Origin: Blasia pusilla
Taxonomy: Eukaryota > Marchantiophyta > Marchantiopsida > Blasiales
Direction: 5' to 3'
Assembly (NCBI GenBank): GCA_050084515.1
Contig: CM114272.1
Location: 52,576,001-52,640,000 of the forward strand
DNA length: 64,000 bases
Shown here: piece after piece, positions 1-11,689 of the stretch
How positions within the stretch are numbered: position 1 is the first letter of the stretch
How the letters are laid out: every line of letters starts with the position of its first letter
Notes under the pieces: generated by a model
The model's database searches: none
Told to the model about the DNA's origin: nothing
The model's input: the letters and a program-made list of their open reading frames with translations, nothing else
Position numbers and translations under genes: made by a program

Positions 1-497
1 GAGTGGAAGAGCTATGAAACGGGAGGGAAACCATGCGGCTGTTTTACTCATATGTGACCCCCGGTTGCAGCTGAACGAGGAGGCATTGTTAGCGGCTAAG
101 CACGCAGGGCAAGCCATAAAAATTTTGCAAGATTCCATGTCTCATCTTTATGATCCGGATGTTCTGCTGAAGGTAACGTCCTGAAACCTGTAAGCGCAGC
201 ATCTGAATCCCTCTCTTCAATTTGCGAACTTGTGACACGTTGGTCGCGAGAGAAATGGTCGAAGTGCTGGCTCGTGAGAAGTGAGAAGTGACGTGGTCTA
301 ACCCGTGCTGTGATCGATCGCAGATAGCATTTGACAAAGTAGGAGTGCTGTCAGTGAACACCATCAACAAACAGAGCAAGAAGGAGCAGCCTCGATTGAT
401 GGCTGATCTGCAGCGCAGATTGCAAAGACTGAGTTCCCCCGACTCCCCGACTCCATCTTCATCTCCATCTCCAGCTCAATCCACTCCCAGTCCATAG
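1..497 (+). CDS. 3' end of an unrecognised host gene (two exons)
   Basis: Two open segments join through a plausible intron. The first runs to base 172 and ends in a lysine codon followed by GTAACG, a good donor. The intron (173-323, 151 bp, phase 0) contains a CTAAC branch-point match near 297-301 and ends in CAG at 321-323. The second exon starts at 324 and stops with TAG at 495-497. The visible protein end is about 115 residues: a helical Ala/Leu-rich stretch, a Lys/Arg-rich segment, then a Ser/Pro-rich tail. I do not recognise the family. The 5' part lies outside the window, and an in-frame ATG at 14-16 need not be the start. This is the only segment here that reads like a spliced host gene rather than a transposon. 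Confidence 0.45.
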
Positions 498-950
498 GAA
501 CAGGGACATATGAAAACAACATGTCCCTTTTTGTACAGTAAGGAAATCGATCGATCCCCATACGCGCCCCCCACGTAAATGAGGGCGGCGATTGGTGGAT
601 GGATGTAAGAAAAAGCTATCAGACCATTTTTTTGGCTCACCACAAGCTCACTGAGAAGACGGTGATCTTGCTGTGATCCACCGTCTTCACCACAGACGGT
701 GATCCTCTCTGAGGTGTGTATATTGATGACGGAGAAAGTCCGGTAAGATAGATAGTGTTGTAAGTTAAAGTGAGCGACAGCCTCGCCAGAGGATGGATGA
801 TACTTTTCATGATGTATAGGTCCTGGAAGGTCTGAACGAGATACAGTTTTCGTACGCATGACATGTCTTGATTGTCATGTGCACTCTGAGGAAAGAATAA
901 ATTCAATAAAATGCCAAATTCCCACGATATGCATATCTCCCTGGAGTAAT
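498..950 (+). other. probable 3' UTR and poly(A) signals of the upstream gene
   Basis: No convincing coding frame follows the stop at 497. Two overlapping-range AATAAA hexamers occur at 896-901 and 905-910, suitable as polyadenylation signals for the gene on the plus strand. The assignment rests only on position and these hexamers. Confidence 0.3.
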
Positions 951-3710
951 CCCTAGACCATGAAACGGGTGTCTCCTTCACCACACCACCCACGTCATGG
1001 AATGCCTGCGGAAGACAAGTCTATTATCCTCTCATCACAACCACGTAGAGTAGAAAAGAGCGCTGCCGAGGCGCGAACAAACTAGAGGTGCTAGACCGAA
1101 TTTATTCTAGTAATAATACGCGTTGGCTGTCTGTGTATTCCCTGCCTTTCCTCACTGTCAGGCTAGCGACATGCAATTAACACGACAATTCATCACTCCT
1201 CCCAATTTTCTTTCTCCAGTTGAGTATGCCAAACTCGCGACCAGTTTCCACCGAGACTGGCCATGCGGACGGAGCTCTGATGTCTTCCTTCGGTCTATGT
1301 CTGTAAACGTGACTTTCTAGGCCAGAGGACCTCGGCGTGTGCGTGGCTCCAGTCTAGATGGTCTCGAGTGCTCGAATCGTGGCGTGGGGATTCCTGAGAA
1401 CGCCGTGTGGGACCAGACGGCCGCGTCCTCCTGACCTCATCGCATCATTGGCGGGCCAGACTTCAGCGAGAATTACTGGCCTCCACTGCAGTCTTCATCC
1501 ATCTCATCCCGGGAAAAGAAGGCGCTCCCTCTTTGTCTCCGAGGCACCCAAGAGAAAGAAGAGTGGAATCGTGAACCTTATCTTTCCGTGACTTCCGAAA
1601 CGCTCGGAAGTTGGCTGGCCTTTATGGGGCGCTTCAGACCGTCGAACTAGCGAAGGCGGAAGACCCTCCGTCAAGTCTCGACGCTCCCGTGAATCCCGTC
1701 CACCGATCGAATCATGCGAGCCCAAAGAATCGCGATAGAGTCCGGACGGAAGATTCTTTGACCACCAGACTTCGACCTAAACCGGTTCCTGGGGATATAC
1801 AGCGAATCAGCGATGGAAGTGTCAGACGGTGGGGAGGATGGAATCCGATGGATGCGGGCCCACGTAGTAATTGCAATAATCTGTAATATTATTAGCAACA
1901 CGTGTCTCGGTAACAATCATCTTCACTCCACTTGTCTCTGGTATTGACATCTGTCCCTTGTAATGATTTTGTTTCACCTTAACTAAACCAGACGTCTCGG
2001 TAACAATCATCTCCACTCCACTTGTCTCTGGTATTGACATTTGTCTCTGGTAATGATTTAGTGTCACCTTAACTAAACCAGACGAGAAGGAATGGGAACG
2101 AAAATAAAAAATATATATATATAGAAAAAGATGGGAAATCATCACGATACGAAAAAACGGCTCATGAAACCCAAAAACTAGACCTTCCCTTCCCCATAAG
2201 GATGGGGAAGGGAACTAAACTAGATGAGAAGGAAGGCTTCTTGCACCCGTGGCACTCACTGGTAGTGGTAATCGTGTCCGAGGCACCGTCCCATGGGATG
2301 GGTCCGCTGGGGCTTCCGAGTCCCGACTTAGGGTCCGAGTACCGAATCCACCTGATTTGGCGAGAAGAGTTCCGGTTGTCAACACACGATGCGAGTCGGG
2401 CCCAAGTTGGCGGCGACTTGGCGCCACGTATTCCGGGTGACCAGATGTAGTTCCGTCCTCTGGCAGTGGGACGAGGATCTTCCTCTGGACCTACAATCAT
2501 GGGCCGAGAGAATGGAAGACTCTTTCAACTCCAATTTAGGAGCGAAGGAGCTTTCGGGCCGTGTCAGCTTGTGCCGAAGTCCTGCCCCGTTGCCCGTCAG
2601 ATTAATCGGTGCCCGAGAATCTGCCGAGGAGGGGAAACTCCTGTAGGTTGTTACTGTGGCAACAGCACAACAACAATGGAGCAACTTACAAGACTGGACA
2701 GACGTCGCTGTCCAGTGAGTGTGTGTGTGTGCCCTATACAGTGACGGCCCTCATAGTGGCGGGGTCGACAACGCGAAGAGTACGCTTTCATGACCCACTA
2801 CTTTGGCCACGTTCCTTTCCTTACGCCAACTTCATACCTGGCTACGGCTGGACGTCGTTGGATATCATCGTCCCTCGACCAACGGCCATTCCGCCACAGA
2901 AAAATGAGCTCCATGTCCCGGAACCACGCTGAATCATGGATCGACCAAGATCGACGATGTATACGATTCCCCACCCTTCCTTCCTTCCCTGAATCTCTCC
3001 TCCAACTCTGGAGGGGGAATGGGCGTACCTTTCCACGACATAACTTGCGTATCCACGAGCTCAATGATGTGCGCACATCTCGATGGCATGGCCATGTTTT
3101 CGAGAAGGTCCAAACTCATTTGTTGCCCGCTGCTTGATTCGCTGTGCACAGGTGGAAGTTGGTGAATGTTGAAACCCTTTCGCATGCATGAGATGAGGAC
3201 GGATCGACGGGCCACGGCCACTAACGGTTTGTCCGTTTGTGTAGTGTGGACCTGAGGAGGGCACTTTTTCGATAGTTTTCTAAGGAAATACTGGAGTATC
3301 TCATGTCTATTGTCCTTCATACATTAATTCTTAATTCTTCGGGTTTGCCATCGAATTAACACTTACCTACTATGTCCAGATGTATATTATTATTGGGAAA
3401 AATTTACTAATTTTCATGTTGGTTATAGTAGTAGTCTATGTGTTCTCATGTTATACGTTTTCATCTATATTATTATTGAAAAGGGGGGTTATTAAATGCT
3501 GAAAAGAAAGAAAAAATTATAAAAGGTGCAGCTATAAGAAGTGAAGCTGAAAAATTAAAAATTTTGGTCTTTCCTTGTAGTCTCTTACGGATGATTTTTT
3601 GAGACTATTTTTCCTTTTGCAATGTGATCTAATCTAAATAGACCATACTCGTGTTTTGCTTTCATTTGTTGGCTCAAAGAGGCTGCAGAAATGTTAGTAT
3701 GGCACTTGTT
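951..3710. other. intergenic DNA with no recognised gene
   Basis: Short open frames occur on both strands, but they overlap, lack recognisable motifs and look like chance. The stretch holds a 90-bp tandem duplication (separate entry), a TA-rich run near 2106-2121, and an AT-rich block around 3320-3660 just before the first LTR. Degenerate transposon sequence or unrecognised exons cannot be excluded. Confidence 0.5.
1905..2084. repeat. two-copy 90-bp tandem repeat
   Basis: The segment beginning TCTCGGTAACAATCAT is repeated once at an exact 90-bp offset, and both units end in AACTAAACCAGACG. A few substitutions separate them. No coding role is visible. Confidence 0.85.
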
Positions 3711-4214
3711 TTAGGATAGATCGGTGACATCTAGTAGAGCACCTTCGTGAGCAGTGGAGGACATGCTCAGTAGGTCGAGGATGACCTGCTGAGGCCCCGG
3801 GAAACCTAAAAGAGCATATTTCCCCTTCGTTTTGGCTCATTTGGAGTCATATTAATGAACTTACTATTTTAGGTAAGTACAATCTTGAGTATATGATCGA
3901 CTCTTTTTTTTTGGTAAGTGGCCCTTGACCTCTTACATCAGGTCAAGAGCCAAGGAGGTGACTTGGGAGAATAGGTTACCATGGAGAGAGCTAGGGAGAG
4001 AGGAGGGATATACCTGAAGGAGAGAGAGCTTGAGAGCTCATTCTCGCTTTGTTGAACCTCTTCGCATGAGGCGGCGGACTTATGGTCCCTTGCCTTGTGA
4101 GTGTAACCCAAGCCTCTCATTAGGAGAGTGGGTTTGGTTTGACATGAGAGAGAGTGCACACCTTTGAGAGTTATGATGTGAAATGGTGTAGAGAGAGATT
4201 GGATCTTACTTTAC
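3711..4214 (+). repeat. LTR family C, 5' LTR of copy A (outer end truncated or uncertain)
   Basis: This segment matches 24551-25054 upstream of copy B and, inverted, 57.85-58.2 kb and 23.37-24.0 kb. Similarity to copy B begins near TTTAGGATAGATCGG and ends near TTACTTTACA. It contains an inverted repeat with arms CTTGACCT and AGGTCAAG (3924-3931, 3940-3947) and, downstream, the GGGATATACC segment matching the TATA region of copy B. The true 5' terminus could not be fixed. Confidence 0.7.
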
Positions 4215-5790
4215 AAAGAGAGAATGAGAGAGTGAGAGAGCTTCATGGGGGAGCTCGCTGGTCACTCGCAGTTTTTGCAGGTTGGGGACCGTGTTCCCCA
4301 TTCAGCGGCTCATGGGAGTGCTCACCGGAGCAAGGGATGCTTTGATTGTTCTTTGCATTTGCCGATTTTTCGTGTGGAAGAGTGGCGCGCGGAAGCGTTG
4401 CCCAATTTCTAATAGGGATTGATTATGGGGGCGGGTTGCCCTATGCCGGTGCTCTCGGTAGCACCATGTAGCTTGCTGATTTGTATTTTTACACATTTTA
4501 CATTTTGGTTGGGAGAAATCAGCGCGGAAGCGATGCCAAATTTTGTGTAGTTAAAAGAGACATTGGGATTTACAACAGTCCCCGTCAGTTTTTTCTGGAA
4601 TGTTTAATTAAAAATATTTTTTGACGCTGTTGTAGATCGTGAAGCTGTGCACGTTTTGCAACAAACAATGCGCAATTTGGATTTGTGAGTAAAAATTTTT
4701 GGTCAATCTTGCAAAACTGCCATTGCTAGGCAATTTTTAGGGTTAAATTGTTCAAACCCTAAACCAGCCGCCATGCCGGCGGCGGCCGTCGCCGTCATAA
4801 TCACCGTCATCGGTCATCGGTCAACCATCACCGTCAAAGGTCCACCGTCGGCCGTTGCCATTGCCCAGCGTTGCTCAGAGCTGCATTCGGCCGTTGTCTA
4901 CCCTTTGGTTGCCATTGCCGTCATTACGAAGTAGAGGGTCTTCCACGACCATCGGTGATTCTCTAACTTGCGCTGCCACCACGTACTTTGGTTTGGCCGC
5001 CAACGTCATCGCAATTTCGTCATCAACCAGTGATGGTAGATGACCTCCGGTTATGGTGTTTGAGTTTTGATTTCATGATGCTATGTTGTGATTGGTAGCC
5101 TCTCGACGATGATCGAGTACTATGCCGTGACGCCCGTAGCCGCAACGCGCCGTGCCGCTTGTGGCAGCACTGCACCGTCTCGATCGCGGAGCCGCACCGT
5201 CATTATGGAGCACAGTGTGGGTTTATTGTTGATTGAGGAGGGTATGCCACCGAGTGCCGCATCCCACCATTGAGGGCCGTGCCGTTCGTAGCCATTCCGT
5301 GCCGCCTGCAACGCCGCATCGTTCCGCTGGAACCGCACTGTCCATCAAGGAGTTTTAAGCAACGTCAGTACGAGAGGAGTATGACTTGATGATTGAAGGA
5401 GTTGTCTCCACAATCGAGTTGGGGTCGAGATTTGCAGTTGTTGAGGAGCGACATCGACATGTGTTCAGGTAACCCATTCTGGCCCTTTACTCTGCACATG
5501 TGAGGGATTCTGGGATTTGGGTAGTTTATTTGGGGATATTGGGTGTGTGGATGCTGAGAGCATCATTTATGTATGTGGTTTAGGAGACATAGATCTGTGT
5601 GGGATGTCCGGAGTTGAGGTTAGGTTGTCGATGAGATGATAGCCTGGTCGATTTGCCGCATCACACCGCTTGTTGCCTCACGTTACACGTCTCGAGGAGG
5701 GAGAGTGTAGATGGAGTGCCGCATGTTTGGGATGATTAATTGAGGGATTACTCGCGATATTGAGAGTGATCATGTGAGAGGGGCACGAGG
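4215..5790 (+). other. 5' leader of copy A
   Basis: The untranslated stretch between LTR and gag aligns along its length with 25055-26580 in copy B. It includes a low-complexity CCGTCA/CGGTCA block near 4790-4860 and a GCCG-rich segment near 5128-5340. No canonical tRNA primer-binding site was recognised. Short ORFs here are not shared cleanly with copy B and look like chance. Confidence 0.6.
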
Positions 5791-7290
5791 GCCATCACGG
5801 CATCCTTTCAGGATTTTGAGAGGCGAGGTAGTGGACCTGAGAGTAGCTCTGGAGAGTTTACTTGGAGTGGTGCGAGGTTTCGAGGGTCTCCAGGTGAGAG
5901 ACCAACTCGATCTCCTTTTGTGTCATCTTCAGACGAGGGGGAGCGTGTAGAGGAGTTTGTGATCACATCGCCACACTTTGTGAGTGGTCCTACCAGTTGG
6001 GCGTACGAGATGGATGATTGGGGTAGAGGACTGTGTAGGTTTTCAGGTGCAGTAGGCACGATTGAGTTGCACGATTTCATAGCAGAGTTTAGGAGTTGGT
6101 GCGACTCCCAGCGGGCCAGGAACTCTAGAGAGTTCAACTCGTTTACATCATGGAACGGTATGTTCTAGCATTTAGAGGGGGCGCCCATAGACCATGAGTT
6201 CTCTCAGAGATATGCAAGTGAGATCGAGGCGTGGAGGCTCTACTATGACCCTCATTATGTGTTATGGACGGAGCCGTTCCCAGATGAGGAGGAGGAGTCA
6301 AGAGAGGCTACTTCTTCTTCCACTAGTGACATTTTAGGAGGGGTCACTCGCACGGAAGCAGTTGCACCGTCTAGTCGGGTTCGTCCCAGGTTCAACCATG
6401 TGGTTGAGTTCTTTGTTGAGTTGAGGGCGAGCTACCATGGGGTACGGACGGAGAAGTTGCAGAGCATCCACGACTTCCAGAGGCGCCCGGGTGAGAGTTT
6501 CCGTGAGGCTTACACTCGCTTGGGCCGGTTGATCAACGTCACTCAGGGGGTGACAGAGGCTCAGGCTATCCAGTCATGGTACACGATGTTGGACCGGACC
6601 CTGCGGACACGAGTGCGGGAGGGGATGCTTCTTATGAACACCTCCCCTACGTTGAGAGATGTTTTTAGGACCGCCGAGAACATTGAGCGCAACATGGCGG
6701 AGGAGAGCGTAGCCACCATGGGTTCTGGGCAAGAGCAATCACGATTGTCTGCACTACCTGTGCAGCAACGTGGACTCCGAGATAGGTCGACTGTGGCACC
6801 ACAAGCTCAAGGAGGATACCGGGAGGTCGTGCCACAGAGACCTGCGCCTTCATATGTGGCTCAGCAGCAGCCGCCTACTATTACTTGTTGGTCATGTGGT
6901 GGAGCCCATCATCAGCGCAATTGCACTCGTTAGGGTCATGGACGTGTGCCTCAGTATGGAGGAGGAGATGGTGCTGCAGTAGGAGATTATCAATGTGACT
7001 ATTGTCAGAGGTATGGTCATACACGCGCCAGGTGTTTCGGTTTACATCCTGAGTTACGTCCGAATCGAGGGCCAGAGAGGGCGCCAGAGCGAGTAGCCTG
7101 TCCGGGTGGGCCTAGAGATCGTGCACCAGGTGGTCACGTTGGGGGACGAGGAGCTGGAGTTGTCCGACAGGGTGGTGGAGTTGCCCGTGGAGGAGGTAGA
7201 GTCCTACCACCTAGACACGTCAAGGGAGATGCTGGGTGTGAGGCTAGGATGGGTGCTCAGATACATTAGCTACAAGAGCAGATTGCCGCT
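5791..7290 (+). pseudogene. Gag of methyltransferase-Gypsy copy A (broken)
   Basis: This is the capsid/nucleocapsid region, in one continuous frame interrupted by stops. The capsid-like part (about 6370-6720) carries the pattern EKLQSIHDFQRR and VTEAQAIQSWY shared with copies B, D1 and E. Two CCHC zinc knuckles follow: C-x2-C-x4-H-x4-C-type motifs at 6886-6924 and 6994-7035. In-frame stops include TAG at 6166, 6931 and 7267; at the first two copy B reads CAG. The position matching the D1 start ATG appears to be AGG. A coiled-coil-like segment leads into the protease region. The product would package element RNA in virus-like particles. Confidence 0.8.
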
Positions 7291-8690
7291 ATGGCATTGA
7301 GATTACCCGATGCCGGATCCGTGGCATCGACATCATATGGAGCAGCGAGAGATATGGAGGATCCTGGTTGGATGTGCGGGGTTGCCCAGATGGAGGCCGC
7401 CGCAGTTGTGACGCGCGGAGCAGCTATAGAGTTGGATCCACAACAAGGGGAAGCCAGGAAACAGACTAGGCTTCCTCAGTCTTTCACGTTGTCTGAGGCA
7501 ATGAGGACCCCATCGATGGGTCTTGATAAGAGTTCCTGGAGAGTTGGTGACGTTGTTGGTGTGCAAGCACGGAGGACGATGGGAGAAGCGAGTGCGACGA
7601 CTCTTATTGTTGATGCTCAGGAGGGGCATGTGTCAAGCACGTTATTGGGGACGGCCACCATTGTGTACGGCGCTCCTTTATTTTCTGCTTCCGATGTTAT
7701 GACGCTGGGGGGTACGCCCGCCGAGGCTTTTCGGCTGGCCGCTACGCTATGTGAGTGTGGAGTTGAAGTTCTTGCATCACATTCAGAGGTGATTGCAGAG
7801 GAGGTGATGGACCTGCCTTTGGAGCGGATGCTCGGGCCGTCCACGTCAGATTCATGGCAGGGTGCGGCTGCTAGGATGGTGGAGATGCCCGCTAGACCCG
7901 CGATAGAGCATGCCATGGCTTCTCTTGGTGTTGTGTTGCTGGATAATCGAGGAGGGGTCTTCCAAGTGGTGAGTCTCAGAGGTAGAGCTTTTAGTCCCCA
8001 GCGCGTCTTGTTGGATTCAGGAGCGCAGTCCCTAATGTTGGGGAAAGCGTCATTCAGAGGATTGGGCTTGACGAGAGCCGATGTGGAGCGTTGTTCATTT
8101 CGGATATAGACATCCTTGGGTGGAGCAAGTACCACACGGTATATCAGCCGGCAAGAGGTCGTGATGAGGATTCGCCCGGGACATCCTACAGATGTGTTCG
8201 TGGTGCGAGCCAAGACGATAATGACTGATGCAGAGTCCTACGACGTCTTAGTTGGTGGAGCAGTGTTATACCTGATGGGGTTTTCCCTGGATTACTGGGA
8301 AGAGTCAGCGTCCTACAGACCAGGATGGCAGTCAGGTGATGGGCGTCTTAGCTCATTACCAGTTCGATTCACATGTGCAGTGATCGAACAACGGCCAGGA
8401 GAGATGGCGACCTTAGCAACATTTAGCAATGCCATCACTTGGCCTAGTGATTTGATTGAGGGACATGTCCATGCAGAGGATACTCCCGTTCCTGACATTT
8501 CTATGGAGAGGAGTGTTATGGTAGCCGCATCATTCAGTGGAGGAGAGGTGCCGTTGTGGGGCTCGTCTGAGGAGCGTCAACGATTGGCAGATGAGCACGT
8601 GCAAACCGCGTGGAGCGAGGCGTTTGTACCGGAGCATGACGGGTCTGAGGAACCTGAGGTAGCAGGGAGTGCTAGGATGACACCCTTGGA
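7291..8690 (+). pseudogene. linker and aspartic protease region of copy A (broken)
   Basis: The frame continues from gag. A long Ala/Glu-rich linker precedes a retropepsin-like domain with the catalytic loop LLDSGAQ (Asp codon 8014-8016) and a later YDVLVGGAVLY segment near 8238-8270 that resembles the retropepsin C-terminal hydrophobic-Gly motif. A TAG at 8107-8109 interrupts the domain; copy B has CAG there. Retropepsins mature Gag-Pol by cleavage. The assignment is good for the DSGA loop and weaker for the exact borders. Confidence 0.7.
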
Positions 8691-9460
8691 TACCACACCC
8701 ATTGTGTGGTGTACCCTGGAGGAGGGTATTTGAGTTTTAGATCTCTTTGGAGGGATTTGCACCGGGTTAGCTGTTGTTTTGCAGGCAGGAGTGCGAGTAC
8801 AACAGTACCTGTATGTGGAGAGTGATGATGTTGCAAGGCGCATCTCACTACGAAATGTGGTGCACTTACGCCTACGTTTTCCCGACTTATTATTTGCGTC
8901 CGCGGTACAAGGATACCAGAGTTCCCTACCGAGGGATATTTCGTTGTTGGGGGCGCAGGACTTAGAGCGGGTAGGGACCATTGATTTGGTCATTTCTGGT
9001 TGGCCATGTCAGGGCCAATCGAGTGTTGGACGAGGCAGCGGGTTGGCTGATACTCGGTCCAGGTTGTTTTGGGAGATGTTGAGGGTCTTACGGCAGTTGC
9101 AGGAGCACCGGTCTTGTTCTCCAGCCTACATTCTGGAGAATGTACCCATCTTAGGAGACTCCAGGTAACGGGTGGTGACGAGTGCTCATCAGGTGCGTGA
9201 CTGGATCGGCCCAGTTGTGCTCTTGGATGCGGCGAGTGTAGGTTCTAGAGGCCATCGCCCGCATCTATGATGGACCAACTTGGTGCCCCATGCGGTGTTA
9301 CAGAGGGCGTATGCGAGAGTGGAGCGCCCCTCCCATTTGTTAGTGGATTCCATTCTGGATCCAGGTCATCGATCACAGGCAGTGAGGCACGATGATCGAC
9401 CACCATTGACTGTGGTCATCAGGGTAGGCAGGTGGCGGGCAGCCTTTATCACGTTTGTGA
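8691..9460 (+). pseudogene. DNA cytosine-5 methyltransferase domain of copy A (broken, C-terminus lost)
   Basis: In frame with the protease, the segment shows motif I (LDLFGGICTGL), motif IV with catalytic cysteine (GWPCQG, near 9000-9017), GRG and RSRLFWEML, and motif VI (ENVP). A TGA at 8731-8733 precedes motif I where copy B has CGA, a stop follows motif VI near 9165, and TGA replaces a Trp codon near 9270. The C-terminal motifs IX-X are missing because a deletion joins this domain to the RT/RNase H region. The family transfers methyl groups from S-adenosylmethionine to cytosine C5. Compared with D1 the copy is dead. Confidence 0.85.
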
Positions 9461-9606
9461 GTAAACTTCTTTCGGCGGTACGTCAAGGGATTCAGGTCGA
9501 TGATCGACCACCATTGACTGTGGTCATCAGGGTAGGCAGGTGGCGGGCAGCCTTTATCACGTTTGTGAGTAAACTTCTTTCGGCGGTACGTCAAGGGATT
9601 CAGTTC
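9391..9606 (+). repeat. in-frame 108-bp tandem duplication at a deletion junction
   Basis: The unit beginning GATGATCGACCACC repeats at exactly 108 bp (9391 and 9499). Each unit contains the junction where methyltransferase sequence ending CGTTTGTGAGT meets the end of the RT domain (AACTTCT...CGGTACGTCAAGG). Relative to copy B, about 1.43 kb (30252-31685) is absent. The duplication therefore occurred after, or together with, loss of the RT. Confidence 0.9.
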
Positions 9607-10500
9607 GATTGCGAAGTTGCTGACGTTGCTAACCAAGGTGGATCACGAGTGGCACTGGGGGGATGAGAAGGAGCAAGCATTTCAATTTCTCAAGGACAGG
9701 TTGACGTCCGCGCCCATCTTGAGGAGACCAATCAGGGGGCGTCCTTTCCAGTTGCACACAGATAGGAGCATGTTGGGGCTTGGAGTGGTGCTCACCCAAC
9801 ATGATGATGAGGGTAGAGAGTTCGTGGTGGCTTACGCTAGCCGCTCAAACAATGCTGCAGAGGCAAAGTATAGCTCGTATGAGGGTGAGTGCTTGGCTGC
9901 GGTGTGGGCTGTCACGCATTTTAGGTGTTACTTATTCGGAAATCCTTTTACCATCATCATTGATCATCAACCACTGAAGTGGTTGATGGAGTCCGACAAG
10001 CTTACATGGAAGCTTGAGAGATGGGCTCTGTTGTTGCAAGAGTATGATTTTCAGGTGGTACATAGACCTCGGACGCTCAACCAAGATGCACATGGGTTGA
10101 GTCGTAACCTATGCCCGAGTCAGCGAGATGCGACTGGAGCTCGATGGCATGGAGAGAGTGATAAGGAGTCAATGTCAAGATGGCACGCATCAGCCTATTT
10201 AGGCATGTTGGCTATGGAGAGCCAGACTGTGGAGACTTCGATGGCGAGGTCTAGTGGAGAGTCCTTGGATCCCGAGGCTAGTGAGAAGACGACAAATGGC
10301 CGAGATATTCATGATGATGGAGTAGTCTTGGAGTACCTTCGTACTGGCAGCGTTGCAAGCACCGTGGATGCTAGAGAGCGGGATCGGATCCTACAGTGGG
10401 CCAGACGGTTCCGTTGGGAGGCGACACATGTTTTGAGGGTTTGGGAGGATGGTAGAGTACGCGTAGTGCCGCATCCTTTGCAGAGAGCACGACTAGCTCG
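9607..10500 (+). pseudogene. RNase H region of copy A
   Basis: A long open stretch encodes the end of RT and the Ty3-type RNase H, including HWGDEKEQAFQFLKD, the FQLHTD start of RNase H and the AEAKYSSYEGECLAAVWA and DHQPLKWLM segments. It aligns with B (31770-32500) and D1 (minus, 37.65-38.5 kb). RNase H degrades the RNA strand of the RNA:DNA hybrid. This stretch has no stop up to the integrase zinc region, but there is no RT upstream of it. Confidence 0.8.
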
Positions 10501-11540
10501 TATTGATTCAATATTGGTGGTGAGGTATGCAAATTGACGTTCAGCAGTTTGTTGCCATGTGCATGGTGTGTGATCGGGTCTGAGCATCGTTCAATGCTCT
10601 GACTCCATAGTTTCATCCATTATCGATCATGGGCTTAGGGCATAGATGGAGTTTGGATTTTGTAGGACCTTTGCCTTTGACGCAGCGTCATAGTCGTTAT
10701 GTGTTGGTGATGGTCGAGCACTTCTCAAAGTGGATCGAGTTGGTTGTATTGCTTGAAAAAGCGAGTGAGGGAGTAGCTTATGCTTTCCTTGATAGAGTGC
10801 TGAGTCATTATGGCGCATCGGCTGAGGTGTTGACACACCAGGGTACCGAGTTTCGCGGTGAGTTCTAGGCCTTGTGTGATCAAGCGTTGATCGACCATCG
10901 CACGACTTCGCGAGATCATCCTGAGGCGGATGGATTACCGGAGAGAGTTGTGCAAACGGTGAAGAGGGATTTACGCAAGTATGGCTTGCAGAGAGATCAC
11001 CTAGGAGATTGGGACCTCCACTTGCCCTGGTTGGCAATGGGATACAGATTCAGCAGGCAGGCATCCTTAGCGTCTTTTTCACCGTACTTGCTACTTTATG
11101 GCCGAGAGCCAGATTTACCTATGGTGATTCGTCAAGATGTTGGTGAGGTGCTGGACCTTGATGACCCACACGTATGGATGCGAGCATGTTCTCAGAGGGC
11201 TGAGTTATTTCAGAGAGTGATGCCCATGGCGTTCGAGAACTTGGCGATTGCGCATCATCGGGATACGTTGAGGTATGCGACTATTTGCGGTGGTGGTTAT
11301 CGACCAAATATCGGGAGGTTTCATCAAGGAAATTATGTCTACTTGCAACAGATGGCACCGACGACGTTGGATGTGACTGCATGGCGCACTATCCTAAGAG
11401 TGCGTGACGTTTTTCCATCCAGTGTTCTCTTGTTGGAGGGACGCGATGGTATGGTATGGAAGGACCATGTGCGTAATTGTGCGCCATGTCACCTTCCTAA
11501 CATTGATGGTACAGTAGATCCGAGCTTAGCAGTAGTGGTG
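10501..11540 (+). pseudogene. integrase of copy A (broken)
   Basis: The N-terminal HHCC zinc region is damaged: after about 10500 the first histidines are missing, though CMVCDR remains near 10560. The core begins WSLDF and continues to a second catalytic position reading LTHQGTEF, where B and D1 read LTDQ, so one catalytic Asp is His here. TAG occurs at 10867-10869. The Glu region is GLPERVVQT. A GPY/F-like C-terminal module ends near CHLPN. Integrase joins element cDNA to host DNA; this copy could not. Confidence 0.8.
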
Positions 11541-11656
11541 TAGCCACGATGCTAGTCTGTGATGGATGTTCGAGAGGTTGGCATATGGCATGTTTGACGC
11601 CACCTCTCACTAGGGTTCCTCGGGGACGATGGATGTGTCCCAGATGTAGATAGAGG
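11541..11656 (+). pseudogene. remnant PHD finger at the integrase C-terminus of copy A
   Basis: In one frame the sequence reads [18 protein letters not shown], then RWMCPRCR and TAG. This matches the second half of a PHD zinc finger and is almost the same as the complete PHD finger in D1. The first C-x2-C pair is missing, apparently through a small deletion after the integrase tail, and the frame is shifted relative to the integrase. PHD fingers bind histone H3 tails. Independent presence in A and D1 shows the domain belongs to the element. Confidence 0.8.
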
Positions 11657-11689
11657 AGATACTAGATAGCTTTCGATTCCGAATTTTTA

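Noticed and set aside
637-993. 118-codon minus-strand ORF after the host gene
   Set aside because: No motif, and it overlaps the likely 3' UTR and poly(A) signals.
1123-3320. Numerous 60-128-codon ORFs on both strands
   Set aside because: Mutually overlapping, compositionally ordinary, no recognisable domain or splice evidence.
4790-4860. CCGTCA/CGGTCA repeats as a possible CRISPR or satellite
   Set aside because: Short imperfect repeats without spacers, shared with the copy B leader; simple low-complexity sequence in a eukaryotic element.
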